NCBI GenBank assembly: GCA_039545315.1
Contig: BCIM01000004.1
Coordinates: 248,001 to 312,000 of the forward strand
DNA from: Kondoa malvinella
Lineage: Eukaryota > Basidiomycota > Agaricostilbomycetes > Agaricostilbales > Kondoaceae
Length of the DNA: 64,000 nucleotides
Direction of reading: 5' to 3'
Shown here: positions 34,095-43,931 of the stretch, piece after piece
Position numbering within the stretch: the stretch's first letter is position 1
Layout: each line of letters opens with the position of its first letter
Made by a program: the position numbers and the translations under genes
Notes under the pieces: model-generated
Told to the model about the DNA's origin: nothing
Database searches by the model: none
What the model saw: the letters and a program-made list of their open reading frames with translations, nothing else

Positions 34095-36916
34095 ATGCTG
34101 GCTATGCTGGCTCTACAGTCCAGGAGTCTGTTCAGCTGGTCTGCCGTGATCCTTTCGTCAATAATGTCAAGCAATGCACAGCCTTTCCTTGAAAAGCGAG
34201 CAGATCTCGTCACTACCGAAGCTGGTCTAGGACCGCCTTTACCTCTTGTCGGGACTGTAAGCGCGCTTGTCATTTGAAGCATGCCATGTTGAGCAGCTAC
34301 CTTTGGTCAGATCATCGTAGCCGTTCTTGGCTCGGTCGCTGGCGCCGTCCTCTTATACTTTGCTTATTCGGCTTTTCGGCATCGCGGTAAACCGAAGAGA
34401 GTCACTCATCATATCCCAGCGGTCATTCGAAGGCATGATTATCCTCAGGAAAAGAGGCCTGTACCGCCTGAAAATCGCCAACCTCACATCGGCCATCGTA
34501 AGTCTCGCATTCCTATGCTCGGTATAGTAACCCATACCTGTGCTAAACTAACAGCACCGAACCCGCAAGCTCGACAGCAAGGCTTGCCTCCCTTTGTTTC
34601 ATCGCATCCTCAAGCTCATCGAGGTGGCTTTATACACATTCCACCAGGCCAGCACGGCCGCGGAGATCATGGACAGATACCGCATCCGCAATCATATCAG
34701 AATCGCGGAAGAGGTCATATGAGACCGCAGCACGCACCTCCTTCAAACACGCAAAGCACTCGAAGGCATAGCGGCGGATCGTCCGAATACAGTCAACGAA
34801 GACGACAACAAGTTCCACTGCCTCATAGACCTGGATATGCGCCTGAACAATATCATACTGATCCTGGTCATTCTGTACCTTCTCGTGTCGTGCCAGCGAC
34901 TCAAGCTGAATTGGAGCGTCGAGCTGATGCCGGTTTCATCAATAGAGAATCACGGAAAGTACCTACAGCAGCGAGCCATGGCGTCGTTTCGGACCAGCAG
35001 CTCGTATTGCATTCCCGTCGTCCACTCAAGAACACACATGTCAAGCTGTCCAAAGACACGCGCCAAGGATATTTGAAGGAGTACATCGTAAGCTCGCTCT
35101 TCGATCATGCGGTCTATTATCCAACGGAAGCTTTAGCAGCGCTATTTTATAGAATCGACCGCTGGCTGCCCATATCCAAGTGATGATTCCGTCCATTCCG
35201 TCCGTGTCGCCTGCCGACCAAACGCACACATCATCCCTGTATGCAGACAGCATGCTCGACATCTCCGCTGGACTATAATCGAAAGAACCAATCACTCCAT
35301 CAAATGGTCATATGCAGGAGTGCCCGACCCTAGGCAGCCGGCAGCTGGCTCAGCACAAATAGCCATTAGGTCAATATCTTGTTCCAGATGAGTTATCGAG
35401 ATCGGTCTGATCTTGTTTGCTTGGCAGCCACGGAAGTTCCGAAAGTGTGCAGGCTACTATGCACCAATTCGTTGAAGAGCAGCGTGAAGATGTCGACAGA
35501 TATAGGTGTGTGACATCGTGTCAGGATATTGCAGGCGACTAAGCTGCTCCACAGATGGCTTTCAGCTTACCATCATCGTCTTTGGCATGGGGACGAGTCG
35601 GTAGGTGACGCGTCAAAGTCAATTCCACCCGGAGTTAATCGTTCTTTCAAAGTCGACGACTGGAGAGCACTGGCCCAGGCCAGCCTGGTCTTTGGACGAT
35701 GTCCGCTATTGGTTCGCAAAAGAGGTAGCACCGAATCTGGAATGTTCGAGTGCCTACGCGGGATACAAACAGCGCTGGACCCATTCATACCTGGACCAAG
35801 GTGCTACTCCGCTGGAAAATGCTCACGTGAATAAGCGTCAAGGCAATGTTATGTTTCACCAAGCGCCGCACACTCAGGTTCGCGTCGATGGACCTCACAG
35901 CTACCACCCGTTAGTAGTACAGCATGGAACACAACTGAAAGCGACGCCTCAAAAGGCCGCTGCTCCAACAAGAAACTTGAAGGAAGGTGGCCAGGACATC
36001 CACGACAAGATGTATCTTTGGCATCAAACTATGTACAATGTACGTCTGCTCCTTTGGATGTAGAATATTATGTTGAATCTGCTTTGTAGCGGCAACTTTA
36101 TGCGGAGATAACCGCAGGCTGCCCTTACCCCGTCTTCACTTCGCCTGAGCATCTTCCTGCTGTCGGACATTGCTCTAGTACACTTATCAATCCTGCAAAA
36201 TGGACTGCGCCTCGGTATACGCGCTGGACTATCACTGGTCTCGACCCTTCCACCGCAGCCATTATATGGTCTCACACAAATGTACCGCATGTCAACGAGC
36301 TACAAGATGATTCTAGACAGGCAGCTTGCAGGTCAGCCGTCTCTGCCGTATCTTTCCTTATCAATTGACTCTGCTCGATAGCCACAGCAATCTTGATAGC
36401 GTCGAACGTGCTATATTGCATTTCTTGAATAGTATCCGTTCTCTGTATGTTCATTGATAGGGAAAGATTGCTGTATGTGCTAAGTTGGCATCTCGCAGAC
36501 CTATGGAGCAGTACCACCGCCGGGTTTGGGACGCAATACTTAGAGTATGAGCTCTTCTGTCATCTCCTTTCCACTCCAGCCTAATCGTCCGGTTGTAGGA
36601 CCCTCCTCCGATGGACCCAGTGCCATTGGAGATTATGCGCTATAGATTCGCCAGCAAGATAGCACCCCATCTGGAGAACTGTCCCGAAGAATACTCTGTG
36701 TGGAGATCGGACTTCACAATACGGAACGCTACTCCTCTGAACCCGCTTGGATATCATGAGGCAGCGGAACCTGACTACACCGCGCTGGCCAGAACTGTTC
36801 GAGACAGGTCCCCTTCTGAAGAGTCAGAGATGAGATCAGACCCACTGAGTCGAGCGGACCCAAGAGCAAGCGATATCCAATACGATGCAAATGGCAACAC
36901 ATTCAGGGATGTATAG
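34095..36916 (+). CDS. type I membrane protein with two tandem copies of an unrecognised module
   Basis: Eleven exons join in phase (34095-34256, 34311-34497, 34555-35087, 35137-35369, 35428-35505, 35555-35600, 35653-36039, 36090-36331, 36382-36444, 36499-36544, 36599-36916) for 764 residues. A signal-like start (MLAMLALQSRSLFSWSAVIL) precedes a possible Kex2 site (FLEKR) and a transmembrane helix IIVAVLGSVAGAVLLYFAYS with a basic stop-transfer RHRGKPKR. A His/Gln/Pro-rich region follows. Two related modules come next: copy A from about 35040 and copy B from about 35980. Shared landmarks are TAGCPYP, RWTI, WS(Y/H)...VP, SH(G/S)...SV, YH(H/R)R(L/V)W, (V/M)RY-FA-K(E/I)-AP-LE and ATPL. I know no family with this pattern. 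Its stop is 27 bases from that of MAK16. Confidence 0.75.
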
Positions 36917-36942
36917 ATAATAGATTGCATTGCACACATGGA

Positions 36943-38277
36943 TCACCACGCAAAGCCCTTCTGCTGCACCGGTCCTTCCATTTCGTACTCGACCTCGACT
37001 CGTTTCGATGCTGTCACGAAAGATTAGACCGCACTCGTCTAGTTTCGACGTGGACTCACGTTTCTGCTTCTTGGCTGGACCAGATTGCCTTGACGAAGCT
37101 TTCCGCTTGCCTTTCGCCGGCGCTTCATCTTCGTCATCGTCCTCTTCATCACTCGGACCATCCAAGAACCTCTCATCCAGATCCTCTAGATCCTCCTCAT
37201 CGCTCTCTTCGAAATCCTCAACAAACTCCCTCTCAAACTCTCCTTCTTCTTCTTCATCTTCATCCTCATCTTCCATAGCACTATCATCATCCTCCATTTC
37301 CAATTCATCCTCTTGCCCTTGACCTTCAACTTCCTTTTCCGCTCTCGCAGCAGCAGCTTTATCCCCATTCAAAACAGCTTGCCAAACTGATTCATTCACA
37401 TTCAAAGGCGCATCTCCGTATGCCCGAGATTTCAACCGAGCAACCAATTCCTTTTCGAGCGTCTTTTCCAATCGAGCAGCAGTCAGTGCTTTCGCTTCTC
37501 TTCGGGCTTCACGTTTTTCCAATTTATGCGTTTTCGGAATCATTTTACCACTGGACAATTCATCAGCATAAACAAGTAAAAAGGCAGCAGTAGGTATACA
37601 CACTTTTCTCGAAGACGTAATTTGCGCAGCTTGATGAGGTATTGGGTGATTTTCGTTATGCGCTGTTTGCATTTATGCAGCATGAAAGGTTGCCAGTAGA
37701 GCAAATTTGAGTCGATCTGTCCGCCGCTGTCAGGTGCTACTCAATCAAGAGTAAGGGATGAAATGAACGAACCTGTTCTAAAGCTTTTGCATAATTATTG
37801 CTCAAACGAACTCGTTCCCACATATGTTTCGGCGTGTGTGCTCTTTCCACAGTCTTCATATACAGATACAGTACACCTGGTCGTGGAAAGCGCTACATCA
37901 GAATTATTCTAAAGTCCAAAGCATTCGACGAACCTTCATGCTCTCGCACTGTGGCATATCGAGAATTCGCTAGTGGACATGATTGACGGTTGCAAAAGCC
38001 AGTAACGTTGTATTGGTTACGACAGAAGCTGTTTCCCATCATCAGGTCATATAGCAAGCTATTAGAAGGACAGCGTACTTTTGCGAGACAGTCTTGACTT
38101 TATAACCTGTTGCGATCAAATCAGCCACTCGCCCAAAGGAGCGAGAGAGGGAATTAGGAACGAACTGCAGAATTGCTATAGCGTTGATTGGCGAATTGTC
38201 AGCTTCGACAGCTCGAAGGTTGCAAGGGAACTACTCACGTTGTTGATGACGGACCATATGAGCTCATCGGACTGCAT
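36943..38277 (-). CDS. MAK16: ribosome biogenesis protein Mak16
   Basis: Mak16 is a nucleolar factor needed for 60S subunit assembly and binds pre-60S with Rpf1, Nsa1 and Rrp1. ATG at 38277 starts [13 protein letters not shown]. Short exons follow: [12 protein letters not shown], then [20 protein letters not shown] and [13 protein letters not shown] with the family's Cys pattern. Later exons carry the region ending in [15 protein letters not shown] joins and [40 protein letters not shown] and [16 protein letters not shown] long acidic run ([20 protein letters not shown] and more) precedes basic [18 protein letters not shown]. The last exon gives [20 protein letters not shown] and W, with a TGA at 36943. 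The long acidic tract is typical of the family's C-terminus. Confidence 0.93.
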
Positions 38278-38606
38278 CTTGCTTTACTATCACGCTTGCC
38301 CTTTGAGGTGCTCGCGAGACTTGCTCGAGAGGAGAAAAAAAGAAAAAGGGAACAGGCCACTCGAAATGAATTTTGTAAGATTTTATACTGCGTCGCCTTG
38401 GAAGACGCGTGCTAGGCTTGAGCTTGTTGGGAGCAAGCAGGTGAGTGTCTCCTCTGGTCATCTGCGTGCTTAGTCTGAGCTTGTGGCTGTCTAGTATATG
38501 CAATTTCGTTCCGCTTTCTCAATACGTTTGAAATCTATCCGTCGTGCGTCCTGCTCTCTTTCGCTTGTGTAAGCGTTCGTAGGAGCCAGGGTGCACAGAT
38601 CTCAGC
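38278..38606. promoter_or_regulatory. bidirectional promoter region, MAK16 / GUK1
   Basis: 329 bases separate the divergent start codons of MAK16 and guanylate kinase. No third gene was seen. Specific binding sites cannot be assigned. An A-rich run (GGAGAAAAAAAGAAAAAGGG) lies at about 38331-38350 on the plus strand. Confidence 0.5.
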
Positions 38607-39458
38607 ATGCCCGCTCTACCTACAACACGTCCAATAGTCGTTCGTTCCCCTCCCGAATCCTTTCACTCGAATAGAGGTTGAGAATATATCAACAAACAGC
38701 TCTCAGGTCCATCAGGATCAGGCAAATCTACCCTACTCAAGCGCTTATTCGCTGAACATCCTGGCAAATTTGGCTTTTCCGTTTCGCGTTCGTGCTGCTT
38801 CTTACTTTCATCCTTGAGATGATTCGAAGGGGTCGCTGGAACAGACACGACTAGACAACCACGAGCAGGCGAAGTAGATGGGAAAGACTACAATTTCGTC
38901 ACGCGTGAAGAGTTCCTTAAGCTCGTAGATCAGGTCAGTACTCTTTGCCGAATCTTTCATATTGAGTACCGCTTAGATGTGTTTGACAGAATGGCTTTAT
39001 CGAACATGCTGAATTCTCGAAAAACCTCTATGGAACTTCTGCTGCTGCTGTACAAAAAGTAGCCGATTCTGGCTGTCGTTGTATTCTGGACATTGATTCA
39101 CAGGTTCGTTCTCGCTTTCCTTGTAATTATCCGCTCTCACGATTTGGCGGATGGATAGGGAGTGAAACTAGTCAAAGAAAACCATGCTCACTTGAACGCG
39201 TTCTACATCTTTCTCTCACCGCCATCATTAAGCGAGTTGGAATCACGTCTCAAAGGTCGAGGATCAGAAACGGAAGCGAGCATCCAATCCCGACTCGACG
39301 CGTCTAAAGCAGAAGTAACCTACGCAAGACAAGCAAACGTCTACGATATAGTGATAGTGAATGATGATGTCGATCGAGCGTACAAGAAATTAGAAGCTGT
39401 GGCAGTAAGGGATGAAAAGGTACAAAGTGATGTGTTGCCCGAAGATTTGCATGCATAG
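38607..39458 (+). CDS. GUK1: guanylate kinase
   Basis: Guanylate kinase converts GMP and ATP to GDP and ADP in the cytosol and is essential for GTP and GDP-mannose supply. ATG at 38607 gives [11 protein letters not shown], spliced to [20 protein letters not shown] (P-loop GPSGSGKST). The next exon is [20 protein letters not shown] (GMP-binding segment, as in SHTTR-PR-GE-dG-dY-FV) and [30 protein letters not shown] and [10 protein letters not shown] (the LDID motif) follow. The last exon has [40 protein letters not shown] and [19 protein letters not shown]. About 200 residues, the expected length. Its stop lies 7 bases from the convergent ARC1 stop. Confidence 0.95.
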
Positions 39459-39465
39459 TATTGTT

Positions 39466-40952
39466 TTATGACAGACTGGCTCCGATCATGCTTTTCGACT
39501 TGATGAACCCTTTGTCTGTCCTGATTCTTCGAATGCTCGACTTGTCATTTGGATCGACCCATGCACCGACCTTGTCTTCGAGCGTGATGAATCCAGGTTG
39601 GACAGTCTCGAAGATCTTCTTTTTTGGGTTGAGTAGGCTATCACACTGTTAGCTTGATATCAGAGAGCGAAGAGAGCGGCTCACTCTAGTGGTTTCTCGC
39701 TTTCAAACCCTTCAAAGTAAACTTTATCACCTGGCACACTGCCTTCCGGTACGTCCATAATCTCGACACCTCCTCCTTCGCCCTTGTTGCTCGCGCACTG
39801 TCACGCCGAGGCTCTCGTATCAGTACCGAGCCTGAAAAGAGAATTACCCCACTGACCAAAACCATAGCGAAACTCTTGACGCCTCTCATGCTAGCCGGCT
39901 TCAAATTGCACACGGCCACCAACATCCTCCCCTGCATTTCCTCAATAGGCACATAATTGACCAAACCAGAAACGACCGTGCGAGGCTCTTCTTCGCCAAT
40001 ATCAATCTTTTCAACATAGAGCGAATCCGCATCTGGATGTTTGGCAACTTCAACAATTCGACCAACGCGAAGATCAATCATCCATGGTGCTGGTGCTTCA
40101 GCTGTTGGAGCAGGTGCAGGCGCTTTCTTTTCCTTCTCTGCTTTTGGTGCTTTCTCCTTCTTTGGTTTCTTTTCACCTTGAGAAGCAGCAGGTTCAGCAG
40201 CTGTTTCTTTCGCGGCTTCCTTCTTTGGTTTCTTTGGTTCGGCTTTACGTTCTACTTCGGGAATATTGTCTACATCTATGGTGACGGGCGAAAAGGTAGA
40301 CAGCTTGGATCTGGCACTGATGACTAGTTGACTGTTTTGGATGAGGTCAAAGAAGCGTGTGAGGGGAGCGAGGGAAAGACGGGTTTCGTGAGTTGCGTTG
40401 GACTGTGAACAGGCATGGACTGAATAAAGCTAGCTTTATATAAAAATTGACCCGACTCACGATGAAAGGGTGGAGAGAAGCATACGCAGCTACATCCGCT
40501 GCTGATAGCTTGTTGCTGACGAGGTAAGTCTGAGACTTGAGGTGATCGCTCGTGCTCTATCTCCCAAAATCAGCTCACCTTCTGCTGACATGGGAAGAGA
40601 CGTACCTTTCGCGAAGCCTCACCACTCTGCTTGAGCGACTTTGCTATCCAATCCAGAATACCTGACGTCTCGTCCTTTGAGCTTCCAAGCGCAGCAGCAT
40701 AAGCCGTCTGGTTGCTCGCATCTTGCATTAAAGGTTCAAAGATTCCAGTCGCAAAATCACATTGCTCATTGGCAGAAGCTGGCAGCGTCACACTGAGCTA
40801 AGAAGCGATTGTAAGGACAGAAAACTTTGAGCGAGATATATTGGACACACGCTGTCTGAATTGACCTGGATCTTGTCTGCTGAGATGGGTAATAGGTAGG
40901 CCGCAAGCAGGAGCGCTTCAGTAGATGCATTCGGGTAAGTGATGGAAGCCAT
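39466..40952 (-). CDS. ARC1: tRNA-binding aminoacyl-tRNA synthetase cofactor (Arc1 / EMAP-II domain)
   Basis: Arc1-type cofactors bind tRNA and hold methionyl- and glutamyl-tRNA synthetase in a cytosolic complex. ATG at 40952 ([20 protein letters not shown]) starts a GST-C-like N-terminal domain that includes [29 protein letters not shown] and [22 protein letters not shown] sequence. A Lys/Ala/Glu-rich linker ([20 protein letters not shown] and similar) leads to the C-terminal OB-fold. That reads [60 protein letters not shown] and [14 protein letters not shown], then [20 protein letters not shown]. The end is [16 protein letters not shown] and a TAA at 39466. The order GST-like, basic linker, tRNA-binding domain matches Arc1. 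Confidence 0.9.
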
Positions 40953-41064
40953 GTCGTCGACATCAAAAAGAGAGGTGCTGGCTTGTCGAGAAATCGCGAT
41001 GCAAGATTTCTCGCTTCCGGATCAATTGCATTATGACCTTTTTCTACAGCCTTTCCCATGTATA

Positions 41065-43363
41065 TCAGCGCGAGCGCTCTGGCCAAGCGTCAAAGAGCCC
41101 TTCATAAACCGTCACATTGCTAAACACGACCGGTAGAGGACCACGCTGGTAGAAAGAAATGCCAGTCGACGCATTGTACCATGGACTATGAACAGGATCA
41201 GTGTCAATTCATCAGCGAATAGGTCAAACGTACTAGGCCAAAGTCGCGAGGGCAAAGCGTTCGTTCGCAAAGATCTCGATGACCGAGTTGTCGACTACGA
41301 TAGTCAGATCGAGCGTTTCCATAGTAGCTGTACCATTCGTGTTGCGGTCCCATAGGCGATGCCGACCAGCTTCGTTAAATGAGTCTAGCCCTGGATTATC
41401 TGCTGCCACGACTGAGGAATTTGATCTGTCCACAATAATGGATTCGTTGCTGAACTCTGTAATCGATCCCCGTAAGTACCGACGCGGAACAATGGAAGGG
41501 CCAGCGCACGATAGTAGATGTCAGTGGACTCATATTCTGAGCTCAAGATTCGGAAGCCAGCTGCCAAATCTTGCGAATCTCTAGCAGAAGCGGGAAAAGC
41601 GAGCGATGCGGTGAGTACAAAGTATCTCGAGCTGACTGTCGAGTTGAATGGTTCGATTCTAGCTTCGCCATCGGTGCTTTCGAGCGTAATCACTTCTTCT
41701 ATCAGACTAGGTGTTGCTTCCCAGGCTGAGACAATTTCTCTGAGAGGGTACTGGCCGAGAGTGATGAGATCGACAGTTCCGCCAGAAGTATCGTTTGAGA
41801 TGATACGCCAAGAGCCAGTCTCTTGCGCTCTTGCGTCGTTGACGACATTGGTAATGCGTTGTTCGTATAGCTCGCGGGGCAGAGCTAATTGACCGTCCCA
41901 TCCTGTCTGGTCATCTGGAACGTCTTCAGCATGAGACAGACTTTGATCAAGCATGACGCTCACAAGGATAAGGATTCCCACCAAAGAAATCAGAAGTGAT
42001 CCAAATAGCGCATATCTGGCGATCTGGAGCTCCACTGCTTTGCGAGGCAGTAATGTCGGAAGGCGCGACTTTTGAAGCAGCGGCGTATGAAGATTTGCCC
42101 CAATCAAGAATACCAGCCATAGTGACGTTGAAGTCAGCTGTATTGTTGACTGCTTGAAGCTCTCCAGAGGCCCAAAGCTGTGCTCTGCCGCCTGGTACCG
42201 ATCCATCACCGCCTTCTGTGCCAACGAGGCTGATGAACAGTGAGCGTTGTGCTGTGAACAATGGCCAAGACTTACGTGTAAAGACTTCCGGAAGGGTTGT
42301 CTCCCTGTTTATCGAGACCAAAGACATTCCCGACCTCAAAGTTCTAGCACAAAGTCAGCCCGAGAACACTTAGAGAGCCAGTTTGACTTACTACACCCCA
42401 TCTTCCGGCCCAAGTACCATCGCCCCATGTACTATTGCGCTCCTCGTCCCACCAAATGCCTATGTATCAATATTAGCATGCCGTATCGCGCCTGGAAAAG
42501 AATGGACGCACCTAGGTATTCCCAAGACGTGTAGTTCTCATTGGCTTGTCTGTATAGGAAGAGACCAGGTCCTTCTGCATTGCGATCACCACCGCTGATA
42601 GTCGCTGCAACACAAGATCAGCTCGAACCTTAAGCCAAATCAGTGTTTCTGCTCACTGTACCAAACACCATCGGAACTATTGAGCAGTCTGTCGAATTGC
42701 GGGTTCTGGAACATGAAAGGATCCCTCCATCCAATAGGTTCGACTCCAAACGGAGCGCTGGCCAGGACTGGACCTCGTTCGAGCTTGTTGAATGTCACGC
42801 CGCTATCGTTCGAAACGGCGATACTTTGCGTTTCGGAGCCAGGGATATAAGGTACAGTCCAAGAAATGGGTAAATAGGCGACAGAGGTGTAAATCAAAGT
42901 TGGTAGACCATCAACGCCTGCAGGAATGACTGTTCCGTCAAACACTGCCAGTTCGTCATTCTTGCCTCCAGAACGGATGAACGATGGGTCGTCTGGTGTC
43001 AGATCAGTCCAGGTGACAAAGTCAGCTGTGGTAGCTCCAGCTCCAGCATTGCGACCAGTAACGTTGAACGGAGTATAGAGATAGGCTTGGTGGAATAGTC
43101 CTGTTGACGGATCAGCAAAGGCTCCCATGGCTAGCAAATAATATCAGAGTGAACATGTGTAGCTCAGCCGACTCACGATCTCCGGTATGACCTGACGGAG
43201 GTAAGATGTGTGCTTTTGGTCGCCAGAACGAGAACAGAGACTGAGCAGGTAAAGTAGAAATGTTTGGAGGAGCTGCATTCGTATCTATCGTAAGCTCTTG
43301 TCGAGCGAGGAGAGGTGAAGCTACAGCTGTGCCGGCCAAAGCTAGCAAAGCGATTGTCGACAT
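41065..43363 (-). CDS. secreted GH32 glycoside hydrolase (beta-fructofuranosidase / inulinase type)
   Basis: GH32 enzymes split sucrose or fructans outside the cell. ATG at 43363 gives a clear signal peptide (MSTIALLALAGTAVASPLLA). The five-bladed catalytic domain starts FSFWRPKAHILPPSGHTGDP, joined over an intron to MGAFADPSTGLFHQAYLYTP, with the likely nucleophile Asp in GDP. EPIGWRDPFMF carries the RDP motif. WAGRWGV joined to NFEVGNVFGLDKQ holds the probable acid/base Glu. GILDWGKSSYAAASK, GAPDRQICAIWITSDFFGG and GWDGQLALPRELYEQRI follow. The C-terminal beta-sandwich includes LDLTIVVDNSVIEIFANERF, then YPWYNASTGISFYQRGPLPV to a TGA at 41065. Several Asn-glycosylation sites are visible. 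Substrate cannot be decided. It has about eight introns. Confidence 0.88.
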
Positions 43364-43931
43364 GATTCGAAGTCGATCAAGGTCGGTCGTGCAAGACAAG
43401 AGACGAAGCTTTCACAGCCAAGCAAGCTAGACAAGGAACAGTGATTAGCCCACTCTCCGTCATGATCAGGCACCAAGCGAGCGGAGAGAGAAATAGATTA
43501 TGTGATGGTTCGCATATGTGCATTACGCGTAAGAGGAATTTGAAGCAGGACAAGAGCACACAAACAGGGCTGCTGTTGGACATATGAAGCACGCGAGGTG
43601 ACAAAGACGTTCTTTGACGAGCCAAAATTCTATCGCGAGAGAGAGTACCAGTGGTGAAATCAGCGATAGAGCAGTCGATAGCACAGCACGGCTGTTGGCA
43701 GACCATGCATGCTCATGCTTTGAGAACCTCGATTCGTACACCTTGAAGCGTACTTTGCAAATTGTCGACTTCATGCAGATGTATTTGCTGTGAACATAGA
43801 TGGTCGCAAGCAAGCAGGACAGCCAGTAGAGCGATCTGCTTGATACTGATCGCGCTTCAAATTCGTTGGGCGGCCAAAGCTTTTAATTGACATCACTTTT
43901 GCTCTCCACCGCGTGTCATACTCTTTGTTGC
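43364..43931. promoter_or_regulatory. divergent promoter region of the GH32 gene and the repeat protein
   Basis: 568 bases between divergent start codons. The minus-strand frames here have no motif. No TATA box or carbon-catabolite site could be assigned with confidence. Confidence 0.45.

Noticed and set aside
36925..37322. Ser-rich plus-strand frames of about 120-130 codons
   Set aside because: They are the antisense reading of the long Glu/Asp run of MAK16 (GAA/GAT read as TTC/ATC/TCT).
41518..41892. 124-codon plus-strand frame
   Set aside because: It lies opposite the C-terminal domain of the GH32 gene, whose reading is well supported.
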